In this document: positions 53,089 to 60,701 of the stretch, in pieces | How positions within the stretch are numbered: position 1 is the stretch's first letter | How the letters are laid out: every line of letters begins with the position of its first letter | From: an uncultured Litoreibacter sp. | GTDB taxonomy: Bacteria; Pseudomonadota; Alphaproteobacteria; Rhodobacterales; Rhodobacteraceae | Direction: 5' to 3' | Assembly (NCBI GenBank): GCA_947504205.1 | Contig: CANNGL010000003.1 | Location: 620,001 to 684,000, forward strand | DNA: 64,000 bases | Made by a program: the position numbers and the translations under genes | The notes under the pieces: model-generated | Database searches by the model: none | What the model was told of the DNA's origin: nothing | What the model saw: the letters and a program-made list of their open reading frames with translations, nothing else

Positions 53089-53823
53089 TCACGGGATATC
53101 ACTCAGATCAAGTGGGAAAGCCGGTGGCAGAAGTGCGGCCTGAAACCAGACGAGGTAGCTGTAGATCGAATAGACGGGCAGACCAGTCTCGCGTCTGATG
53201 TCGCGCGCATAAGGCACCATGTTCGTGCATTCCAGAACGATGGCACCGATATCAGGATGGTCTTTGATAAGCTTTCTGGCCGCAGCCACATTTTCCTGAC
53301 GCGCCTTCGCGAAGTTTATCTCCATAGCATCGCCGAGGACTTTTTCGGTAAATTCAGAGCCTGCTCCTGTTCCGCCCACGGGCGTATCGGGAGAGATGCC
53401 CGCCGCTTCCAAGTGTTCGGGCGCGAGTGTTTCAGCCGAAACGGTCAAAACTCCTACACGTTTGTTCTTTGGCAAAGTGCGCTGCACCGCAGGGACCTGC
53501 AAAAGCGAGGACGAGGCGACAGGGACACCTAGCGCATCGGCCAATTCATCCTGATAGGGCACCATGAACCCGCAATTGGTCGCCACGCCGTCGCTGCCCA
53601 TCTCGACCAGTTCGCGGCCCGCAGCTATGAAGTCATCCAGCAAGGGACGCGCATCCCCGCGCACCACGTTGTCGGGCGTCGCAGATTTCACCACCCGGTA
53701 ATGTACCGGGAAGGGCCATGTTTCGGCGTTGCCGATATCGCCCGGTATGCGTGGAAAGCGCGTGTTGAGCATCAGAATTCCGATGCTTGCCCCATAGACG
53801 GTTTTGCCACCCTTGAGGATCAT
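53089..53823 (-). CDS. aspartate/glutamate racemase superfamily protein
   Basis: 244 residues, two-domain Asp/Glu/hydantoin racemase fold. The two active-site cysteines are Cys84 (VATNCGFM) and Cys199 (VLECTNM), both followed by small polar residues as in catalytic members. Relatives include hydantoin racemase, maleate isomerase and arylmalonate decarboxylase, so racemisation, isomerisation or decarboxylation are all possible. The ATG overlaps the GntR stop (ATGA). Encoded with the enolase-superfamily enzyme, so both likely act on the same catabolic intermediate. Confidence 0.88.
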   Translation of the reverse strand: MILKGGKTVYGASIGILMLNTRFPRIPGDIGNAETWPFPVHYRVVKSATPDNVVRGDARPLLDDFIAAGRELVEMGSDGVATNCGFMVPYQDELADALGVPVASSSLLQVPAVQRTLPKNKRVGVLTVSAETLAPEHLEAAGISPDTPVGGTGAGSEFTEKVLGDAMEINFAKARQENVAAARKLIKDHPDIGAIVLECTNMVPYARDIRRETGLPVYSIYSYLVWFQAALLPPAFPLDLSDIP

Positions 53824-54521
53824 GTCCCGGTTTCCAAGGGGGCATAGAGATCTGCGAAGGCCAGCCGGACCGCCTCGGTTGCGTGATCCAAGCGCCCTGA
53901 AATATGCGCGCGCATCGCGTCCGAGGCCGCTTGCGGATCGCCTTCTGCCATGACGTTCAGTATCTTGCGATGTCGGTCGTGATTTGTGCGCCCAGCCGAT
54001 TGAAGTCTGCGCAGATCAGCCGCACGCACGAAGCGAATCTTATCGTAGATTGTTTCAAGCATTCGCACGAACTCCGTGTTGCTCGACAGCTTGCACAAAC
54101 GCAGATGGAAGGTCTCATCCAATTCCAACAAGCGCGCTGCTTCATCGCAATTGGCGTATTCGTTGTCGGTCTCTTCCAGATACTCGTAGAGTGCATTGCG
54201 CGCTGCTGGATCGGCGCGGTCAGCGGCGAGCCGGACGGCTTCGCATTCGATGGCCATTCTCGCTTGATAGAGTGTCACGATGCGATCAGGCGTCAGATCC
54301 CGGCAGAAAAAGCCGCGCCCGGCGCGAAAATCAATGAACCCTTCGGCAACCAGCCGATTGAGCGCCTCGCGTAACGGCGTCCGGCTGGCACCCAAATCTC
54401 GCGACAGGGCGGATTCATTGATCCTCTCACCTGGTTTGAATTCAAAGCCGGAGGCCATGGCCCGTAACCTTGGGTACAAAGTGCTTACGGTATTTTCGAT
54501 ATTTGCGGTGTCGGTGAGCAC
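53820..54521 (-). CDS. GntR-family regulator, FCD/FadR subgroup
   Basis: 233 residues. Winged HTH at about 12-72 (INESALSRDLGASRTPLREALNRLVAEGFI region), then the helical FCD ligand domain with metal-binding-type residues in ELDETFHLRLCKLS and HDRHRKILNVMAEGDPQAASDAMRAHI (Asp/His ligands). FCD regulators usually respond to small carboxylic acids. Starts with GTG at 54521, GGGGGA upstream. Sits at the divide of the catabolic island and likely binds the palindrome at 54600-54613. Confidence 0.93.
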   Translation of the reverse strand: MLTDTANIENTVSTLYPRLRAMASGFEFKPGERINESALSRDLGASRTPLREALNRLVAEGFIDFRAGRGFFCRDLTPDRIVTLYQARMAIECEAVRLAADRADPAARNALYEYLEETDNEYANCDEAARLLELDETFHLRLCKLSSNTEFVRMLETIYDKIRFVRAADLRRLQSAGRTNHDRHRKILNVMAEGDPQAASDAMRAHISGRLDHATEAVRLAFADLYAPLETGT

Positions 54522-54599
54522 GCTAGATATCGTCCCCCATTGATAGCTTTCAACCGTAGCTTATCGTGCTCCTTGTCTTGAGTGCAATACTGTGTAAGC

Positions 54600-54613
54600 A
54601 TCTGTATACAGAT
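54600..54613. promoter_or_regulatory. palindromic operator, probable FCD-GntR site
   Basis: ATCTGTATACAGAT is a perfect 14-base palindrome in the 129-base divergent gap, 37 bases before the ThDP-enzyme ATG and 78 bases before gntR. Its core TGTATACA matches the T-G-T-N-N-A-C-A style site of FCD GntR regulators (TTGTATACAA-like). Strong candidate for coordinate control of both arms of the island. Confidence 0.65.
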
Positions 54614-54650
54614 AATTCGACAGGTCGCTTAGCGAATCCTCGGGGGGTTG

Positions 54651-56342
54651 ATGTCCAATATATTCAATGGCGCAGACGCCATGGTCAGAATGCTCGAAGC
54701 GCATGGCGTAAAGCACATTTTTGGCCTCTGTGGTGACACTACGCTGCCGCTGTACGATTCCCTGCTGAAACTCGATCATGGAATCACGCACATCCTGACG
54801 CGTGATGAGCGCTCGGCGGCTTACATGGCCGATGGATATGCCCGTGTAACCGGGCGGCCCGGCGTGTGTGAAGGGCCCTCAGGCGGTGGCTCTACCTACA
54901 TCCTGCCCGGACTGATTGAGGCGTCGGAATCCAGCTACGCAGTCCTTGGCATAACCTCTGATATTTCAGTCGCAAGCTATGGGAAGTATCCTCTGACCGA
55001 AGTGGATCAAGAGGCGATGATGCGCCCTTTGACCAAGTGGAATACGGTTATCAAGCAAGCGACCCACATTCCGCGTATGGTCCGGGCGGCCTTTCGCGCC
55101 ATGACCACTGGGCGACCTGGTGCAGCCCATCTTGGCCTGCCCTACGACATTCAATATGACGCCGTTGACACTGCCGACATCTGGGCGGACGAAAACCTGA
55201 CCTCGTTTCCGGCTTATCGCGCGGGTCCCGAACCCGGAACCGCAGAAGCTGCCGTTGATGCAATTCTCTCGGCCAAGTCGCCGTTGATCGTCTGCGGTGG
55301 CGGTGTCGTGATTTCCGGCGCGATGGCAGAGCTTGATCGTCTGAGCAGGCGGTTGGACATCCCCGTCGCAACATCGATCTCCGGGCAAGGTTCACTTGCG
55401 GAGACGCATCCTAACGCTGTGGGTGTGGTTGGATCAAACGGCGGCACGGACCAGACATGGGAGATGATGGAGGCTGCCGATCTGGTGATCTTCATGGGAT
55501 GCCGCGCCGGGTCAACAACAACCGCGCGCTGGGAGGCGCCCAAACCGGGTGCGCGGATCGTGCATTTCGACAGCGACCCGATGGTGATCGGGGCCAACTA
55601 TCCGACGGAGGTCGGTGTGGTCGGCGATCTGCGTCTGTCTTTGGCTGAGGTAAACGATGTCCTCGATCAGCGCGATCAGGGTGCCGATACCTTCGGCGGT
55701 GCTGCTGCCGTCGCGGACCTGAAAAACCGCAAGTTCGAAGCTTTCGCAAAATTGGCCGAAAGTGACGAGGCCCCGCTGCGCCCGGAGAGGGTGATCGCAA
55801 CGCTGCAGAAGCTATTGCCAGAAGATGCTGTGATCGTGTCGGACCCGGGCACCAGTTGTCCTTACTTGTCAGCCTATTATCAACTGCCGAAGCCGGGTCG
55901 CCACTTTATTACCAACAGAGCGCATGGCGCTTTGGGATATTCCCTGTCCGCATCTTTGGGGGCTTGGTACGGCAGGCCCAACTCTAAGGTGGTCGCGCTG
56001 ATGGGGGATGGGTCGTTTGGCTTCACATGTGGCGAGCTTGAAACCGTTTGCCGGTCGCGGGCCAACATCACGTTTATTGTTCTGTCGAATTCGAACTTTG
56101 GATGGATCAAGGCCAGCCAGAAAGCAGACAAAGGCGCGCGCTACTATAATGTAGATTTCTCCCGCACTGATCATGCAAAGATCGCCTCTGCCTATGGCGT
56201 TAAAAGCTGGCGGGCCGAAACACCGGAAGCCTTGGAAAAAGCGCTTGCGGAGGCCATTGGTCACGACGGCCCCACTCTGATCGATGTTATGACGCAACCT
56301 CTTGAAGAAGCAGCGGCACCTGTGCGTAGATGGATGGGCTGA
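54651..56342 (+). CDS. thiamine-diphosphate-dependent enzyme (acetolactate synthase/2-oxoacid decarboxylase-like)
   Basis: 563 residues, three-domain ThDP enzyme. N-terminal Pyr domain with catalytic Glu53 (LTRDERSAAYMADGYARVTG), central domain with SGQGSLAETHPNAVGVVG, C-terminal PP domain with GDGSFGFTCGELETV ... NSNFGW (ThDP-Mg motif). Could be a 2-oxoacid decarboxylase, a carboligase or an oxalyl-CoA-type relative. It does not look like Xsc, which has a different, longer N-terminal region. Start ATG 54651 with GGGGGG just upstream. Next gene is a DadA-like oxidase, so a 2-oxoacid substrate produced by it is a reasonable inference. Confidence 0.88.
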   Translation: MSNIFNGADAMVRMLEAHGVKHIFGLCGDTTLPLYDSLLKLDHGITHILTRDERSAAYMADGYARVTGRPGVCEGPSGGGSTYILPGLIEASESSYAVLGITSDISVASYGKYPLTEVDQEAMMRPLTKWNTVIKQATHIPRMVRAAFRAMTTGRPGAAHLGLPYDIQYDAVDTADIWADENLTSFPAYRAGPEPGTAEAAVDAILSAKSPLIVCGGGVVISGAMAELDRLSRRLDIPVATSISGQGSLAETHPNAVGVVGSNGGTDQTWEMMEAADLVIFMGCRAGSTTTARWEAPKPGARIVHFDSDPMVIGANYPTEVGVVGDLRLSLAEVNDVLDQRDQGADTFGGAAAVADLKNRKFEAFAKLAESDEAPLRPERVIATLQKLLPEDAVIVSDPGTSCPYLSAYYQLPKPGRHFITNRAHGALGYSLSASLGAWYGRPNSKVVALMGDGSFGFTCGELETVCRSRANITFIVLSNSNFGWIKASQKADKGARYYNVDFSRTDHAKIASAYGVKSWRAETPEALEKALAEAIGHDGPTLIDVMTQPLEEAAAPVRRWMG

Positions 56343-57600
56343 AGATGGGGGCGATATCATAACGGAGAGGGTCATCATAGCGGGCGCCGGTATTGTCGGC
56401 GTGTCCACGGGCATCTGGCTCAAGCGCTTCTCTGATGCCCAGGTGACAATTATTGATCGCGGCGAGCCGGGCGAGGGCACATCACATGGGAATGCGGGTG
56501 TACTGGCCTCTTGCTCAATCGCACCTGTGACGGCGCCGGGACTGCTTCGCAAAGCGCCGGGTATGCTGATGAATCCAGAGTTTCCGCTGTTCATGCGCTG
56601 GTCGTATTTCCCGAAGCTGCTGCCTTGGTTGCTGAAATATATGGGTCACGCCAACGACACTGAGACGCGCCGCATCGCATCGGGTCTGGTCCCAATCGTG
56701 GGCGATAGCGTGGATCAGCATAAGGCGTTGGTTGTTGGTACCGATGCAGCGGCTTGGGTGACCGAGAGCGACTATTGTTTTGCCTACAAAAGCCGAGCCG
56801 CTTTTGAAGCTGATCACTATACGTGGAGTCTGCGCAAGGATGCGGGTTTTGAACCCACTCTTTATGAGGGTGATGCGCTGCGCGACTACGAGCCCAACGT
56901 GTCGTCAGATATTGGCTTGTTTGCAGCGATGTCGGATCACGGCTTCATTCGTGATCCCGGTGGGTATGTCAAAGCTCTGGCGGAAGAATTCAAAGCGTTG
57001 GGTGGAGTCATTCTGAAGGCCGAAATCCGCGATTTTGAGATGACGGATAATCGCGTGACTGCGGTGACGACTGACCAAGGTCGGCACAGTTGCGACCGGG
57101 CTGTTTTGGCGACAGGCGTCTGGTCGAAACCGCTGATGAAAAAACTTGGCCTGTCGATCCCAATCGAAGCCGAGCGTGGATATCACATCATCTTCAAGGA
57201 TGCCGAGGGCGGCCCCACGCGACCGATGATGATCGCCAGTGGCAAGTTCGTCGCCACCCCGATGCAAGCGGGGCTGCGCTGTGCCGGGGTTGTGGAGTTT
57301 GGAGGTCTCGATGCCGGACCCTCAAAAGCGCCGCTGGCACTGCTGCGCAAACAGGCCAAAATTGCGTTTCCAAATCTGGTCTGCAGCGAAGAAATCGAGT
57401 GGCTGGGTCACCGGCCCGCAACGTCAGACAGCTTGCCTTTGATTGGCGAGGTAGGGGCCACGGGTGTGTTCACGGCTTTCGGCCATCATCATATCGGATT
57501 GACGGGCGGGCCAAAGACAGGAAGGCTTGTTGCCGGACTTGTCGCAAACAAACCCTCAAACACGGATCTTGGGCCCTATAGTCCCATGAGATTTGCCTGA
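56302..57600 (+). CDS. FAD-dependent D-amino acid dehydrogenase-like oxidoreductase (DAO family)
   Basis: About 410-432 residues depending on start. FAD motif VIIAGAGIVGVSTGIWL, then GEGTSHGNAGVLA, and C-terminal ATSDSLPLIGEVGATGVFTAFGHHHIGLTGGPKTG (read DSLPLIGEV ... GHHHIGLTGGP), as in DadA and D-hydroxyproline dehydrogenases. No ATG or GTG lies in frame ahead of the FAD motif: the only standard choice is TTG 56302, 41 bases inside the ThDP gene; an ATA or ATC near 56356-56359 after GGGGGCGAT is an alternative. Probably membrane-peripheral, passing electrons to quinone. Substrate unknown. Confidence 0.85.
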   Translation: MKKQRHLCVDGWAEDGGDIITERVIIAGAGIVGVSTGIWLKRFSDAQVTIIDRGEPGEGTSHGNAGVLASCSIAPVTAPGLLRKAPGMLMNPEFPLFMRWSYFPKLLPWLLKYMGHANDTETRRIASGLVPIVGDSVDQHKALVVGTDAAAWVTESDYCFAYKSRAAFEADHYTWSLRKDAGFEPTLYEGDALRDYEPNVSSDIGLFAAMSDHGFIRDPGGYVKALAEEFKALGGVILKAEIRDFEMTDNRVTAVTTDQGRHSCDRAVLATGVWSKPLMKKLGLSIPIEAERGYHIIFKDAEGGPTRPMMIASGKFVATPMQAGLRCAGVVEFGGLDAGPSKAPLALLRKQAKIAFPNLVCSEEIEWLGHRPATSDSLPLIGEVGATGVFTAFGHHHIGLTGGPKTGRLVAGLVANKPSNTDLGPYSPMRFA

Positions 57601-57647
57601 ACCGGCACAAAAACAACAATAAAAACCAATTCAACAAGGAGAGAACT

Positions 57648-58631
57648 ATGAAGAAAGTCACAAGCCTGATGATGGTGACAGCGCTCAGCGCCGTCGTTGC
57701 CGCACCTGCCTTTGCAGATGGACATGCCCAGAAATGGGATATGCCGATGGCCTATTCCGCGTCCAACTTCCACTCTGAGAACGGTGTTAAATTTGCGGAC
57801 TGCGTGCGCGAAGGGACGGGGGGTGCGATTGACATCACAGTTCACCCTGGTGGTTCGCTCTTCAAAGGTGCGGATATCAAGCGTGCCATTCAAACCGGAC
57901 AGGTCCCAATCGGTGAGCGCCTTTTGTCGGGTCACCAGAATGAAAACGCTGTTTTCGGCTTCGACTCGGTGCCCTTCCTCGCTACGTCCTTTGACGCGTC
58001 GGCAAAACTGTTTGATGCGGCCAAACCAAAACTTGTCGAGATTCTTGCCGATCAGAACCTGACGCTGCTTTATTCGGTGCCGTGGCCTCCACAAGGGCTT
58101 TACTTCAAGAAGGAAGTAAACTCCGTCGCGGACATGGAAGGGGTGAAGTTCCGTTCCTACAATAACGCGACAGCGCGTCTGGCCGAGCTGACGGGCATGT
58201 TGCCTGTGACCATCGAAGCGGCGGAGATCTCGCAAGCATTCGCAACGGGTGTGGCAGAGTCGATGATTTCGTCCGGCGCCACAGGGTATGACCGTAAGGT
58301 CTGGGAGTCTCTGACCCATTTCTACGAAGTGGATGCTTGGCTGCCATATAACCACGTGATGGTGAACAGCGATGTCTGGGCCGATGTCTCTGACGAGAAC
58401 AAAGCCGCCGTGCAATCTTGTGCAGATACAGCTGCGGCTGAGGGGCTGGAGGCTTCAAAGGCCTACACCCAGTTCACGCTCGATGGCCTGAAAGCTGGTG
58501 GCATGACGGTTGGTCGTGCCGGCGACGGTCTGGTTGCTGAGCTCAAAGAGGTCGGTGTGACCATGACGAACGAGTGGCTGGATGCTGCAGGCGATGATGG
58601 CAAAGCCATTGTAGAAGCCTTCAACAACTAA
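57648..58631 (+). CDS. dctP: TRAP transporter substrate-binding protein DctP (catabolic island)
   Basis: 327 residues. Signal peptide MKKVTSLMMVTALSAVVAAPAFA, mature from DGHAQKWDMP. DctP features: HPGGSLFKGADIKRAIQTGQVPIGE, SVADMEGVKFRSYNNATARLAELTGM with the Arg that usually binds the ligand carboxylate, and ISQAFATGVAESMISS. AAGGAGAG before ATG. A strong hairpin separates it from dctQ. Ligand probably an amino acid or hydroxy/keto acid handled by the neighbouring enzymes. Confidence 0.95.
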   Translation: MKKVTSLMMVTALSAVVAAPAFADGHAQKWDMPMAYSASNFHSENGVKFADCVREGTGGAIDITVHPGGSLFKGADIKRAIQTGQVPIGERLLSGHQNENAVFGFDSVPFLATSFDASAKLFDAAKPKLVEILADQNLTLLYSVPWPPQGLYFKKEVNSVADMEGVKFRSYNNATARLAELTGMLPVTIEAAEISQAFATGVAESMISSGATGYDRKVWESLTHFYEVDAWLPYNHVMVNSDVWADVSDENKAAVQSCADTAAAEGLEASKAYTQFTLDGLKAGGMTVGRAGDGLVAELKEVGVTMTNEWLDAAGDDGKAIVEAFNN

Positions 58632-58639
58632 GACAGCTT

Positions 58640-58671
58640 AGCGCCCCGGACCCAAGGTTCGGGGCGCTTTT
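58640..58671 (+). terminator. attenuating terminator between dctP and dctQ
   Basis: AGCGCCCCGGACC, loop CAA, GGTTCGGGGCGCT followed by TTT: 13-base-pair stem with one G-T pair, nine bases after the dctP stop. Partial termination here would make more binding protein than membrane subunits, the usual need in TRAP operons. Confidence 0.8.
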
Positions 58672-58688
58672 CTATGCGAGGGGCAGGG

Positions 58689-59204
58689 ATGGTACGGAAA
58701 TTACTCGATGGATTGTATACAGGTGCGGGCGTGTTGGCCGCCCTTTGCCTGATTGTCATTCTGGTCTTGATCGTAGTGCAGATGCTCGCGCGCTGGACCG
58801 GAGAAGTTTTCCCCGGCGCGCCTGATTATGCTGGCTACGCCATGGCCGCGGCCTCGTTTCTGGCTTTCGCCAATGCGCTTAATAAAGGCAGCCATATCCG
58901 CGTGTCGATCCTGTTGAATGCGATGGGTGCGCGGGCGCGCTTCTGGCTTGAAGTCTGGTGCTTTGCCATCGGAACCGCTGTCGCATGGTATATGAGCTAT
59001 TTCATTTATCGGATGCTGGGCTTCGCCATCAAGTTCGGCGATATCAGCCAGGGACAGGACGCAACCCCGTTGTGGATACCGCAGTTGCCTATGCTGATCG
59101 GTGCGGTTGTTCTGGCGATCGCCCTTACAGACAATCTGATTTCCTTATTTGTATCCGGACAGCATCGCATTATCCGCGATGTGACCGACAGTCAGGCGGA
59201 GTGA
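58689..59204 (+). CDS. dctQ: TRAP transporter small membrane subunit DctQ (catabolic island)
   Basis: 171 residues, four hydrophobic helices. VQMLARWTGEVFPGAPDYAGYAMAAASFLAFA corresponds to the DctQ core (R-x-x-x-x-x-P...DE/YAGY). Start ATG 58689 follows GAGGGGC; an ATG at 58674 lies in the T-tail of the terminator and is unlikely. Five bases before dctM. Confidence 0.92.
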   Translation: MVRKLLDGLYTGAGVLAALCLIVILVLIVVQMLARWTGEVFPGAPDYAGYAMAAASFLAFANALNKGSHIRVSILLNAMGARARFWLEVWCFAIGTAVAWYMSYFIYRMLGFAIKFGDISQGQDATPLWIPQLPMLIGAVVLAIALTDNLISLFVSGQHRIIRDVTDSQAE

Positions 59205-59208
59205 ACAT

Positions 59209-60519
59209 ATGGATCAAGCTTACGTCATAACGCTGTTTCTCTTTGTCCTGTTCACGCTGCTTGGCACCGGGGTTTGGGTCGGTCTGGCTCTGGTGGGTGT
59301 GGCTTACATCGGAATGGAGCTATTTGCTTCGGGACCTACGGGCGACCGGATGGCCACAACACTTTGGAGCGCGTCATCCAGCTGGACGCTAACGGCGCTG
59401 CCATTGTTCATCTGGATGGGCGAAATCCTGTTTCGAACGCGATTGTCGCAAGACATGTTCCGGGGCCTTGCTCCGTGGATGGCCCGATTGCCCGGTGGTC
59501 TGGTTCACACGAATATCGTCGGATGTACTGTGTTTGCGGCAGTATCCGGATCCAGTGCTGCAACGCTGACAACTGTCGGAAAGATGTCCATTCCCGAGCT
59601 TCGCAAGCGCGAGTATCCCGAGCATATGGTGATCGGGACATTGGCGGGTGCAGCCACACTCGGTCTGATGATCCCGCCGTCCCTGACGCTGATCGTCTAC
59701 GGGGTGACCATCAATGAAAGCATCATCAAGCTCTTCTTTGCTGGCATCGTGCCGGGATTGGTGCTGGCGGGCATGTTCATGGCCTATGTCGGGCTTTACG
59801 CGACGTTTGGTGGCGATTGGAAACCCATCAAAGAAACCGCGATGAGCTTTGGTGAAAAGCTGAAGAACTCGAAATTTCTTATTCCCGTTCTGTGTCTGAT
59901 CACGGTTGTCATTGGCTCCATGTTTCTGGGCTTTGCGACCGCGACTGAAGCCGCAGCCATTGGCGTGATCGGGGCTTTGGTCTTGGCCGCTTTGCAGGGA
60001 TCGCTGACGATGGGCACTTTTGCCGAAAGCTTGATGGGCGCCACGCGCACATCGGCCATGATTGCATTGATCTTGGCGGGTGCCGCATTCCTGTCGCTGG
60101 CGATGGGGTTCACCGGCTTGCCGCGCGGGCTGGCCGACCTGATCGCGTCGTGGGAGCTCACGCGGTTCGAACTGCTGATGGTTCTGCTGGTATTCTACAT
60201 CATACTTGGTTGTTTTCTGGACGGCATTTCATCTGTGGTTCTGACCATGGCTGTTGTCGAGCCGATGGTGCGCGAAGCCGGGATCGACATGATCTGGTTT
60301 GGGATCTTTATCGTGGTGGTCGTCGAGATGGCACAGATCACGCCGCCGATCGGATTCAATCTGTTCGTGCTACAGGGAATGACGGATCATGAGATGGGGT
60401 ATATCGCGAAAGCGGCCATCCCGATGTTCCTGATCATGGTCCTGATGGTTTTTGTTTTGATCTGGTTCCCTGACATCGCCACATGGCTGCCCGAGAACGT
60501 GCGACAAGGACCGCGATAG
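59209..60519 (+). CDS. dctM: TRAP transporter large permease DctM (catabolic island)
   Basis: 436 residues, about twelve helices. ALPLFIWMGEILFRTRLSQDMF, GGLVHTNIVGCTVFAAVSGSSAATLTTVG, GLMIPPSLTLIVYGVTINES and ITPPIGFNLFVLQGMT are DctM motifs. GGAG before ATG 59209. Last gene of the plus-strand arm ThDP enzyme-oxidase-dctPQM. Confidence 0.95.
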   Translation: MDQAYVITLFLFVLFTLLGTGVWVGLALVGVAYIGMELFASGPTGDRMATTLWSASSSWTLTALPLFIWMGEILFRTRLSQDMFRGLAPWMARLPGGLVHTNIVGCTVFAAVSGSSAATLTTVGKMSIPELRKREYPEHMVIGTLAGAATLGLMIPPSLTLIVYGVTINESIIKLFFAGIVPGLVLAGMFMAYVGLYATFGGDWKPIKETAMSFGEKLKNSKFLIPVLCLITVVIGSMFLGFATATEAAAIGVIGALVLAALQGSLTMGTFAESLMGATRTSAMIALILAGAAFLSLAMGFTGLPRGLADLIASWELTRFELLMVLLVFYIILGCFLDGISSVVLTMAVVEPMVREAGIDMIWFGIFIVVVVEMAQITPPIGFNLFVLQGMTDHEMGYIAKAAIPMFLIMVLMVFVLIWFPDIATWLPENVRQGPR

Positions 60520-60545
60520 AAGCTGTTACTCAGACGCTTGAAGCG

Positions 60546-60586
60546 GAACCCTGTCACCCTATTTTCGTTGAAAAGCAGCAGGGTTC
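60546..60586 (+). terminator. nested hairpin after dctM
   Basis: GAACCCTG (60546-60553) and CAGGGTTC (60579-60586) pair, enclosing an inner TTTTC-GTT-GAAAA hairpin (60562-60574), 27 bases past the dctM stop. No T-run follows, so termination is uncertain. The gap 60520-60701 otherwise holds no gene. Confidence 0.35.
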
Positions 60587-60701
60587 GCCGCAAATTGCTT
60601 CTATATTCGAACTGTGATTTCCATTGTCGCTTCACTTGAGCGCGACGAGGAAGTAACACAGAGAGTATTGGCATTTTCAGGCCCCAAGTTCAGGAGTTCG
60701 C

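Noticed and set aside
54651-56342. ThDP enzyme as sulfoacetaldehyde acetyltransferase (Xsc) completing the sauST route
   Set aside because: The N-terminal region and length fit the acetolactate synthase/decarboxylase group rather than Xsc, and it is under a different regulator in another gene cluster.
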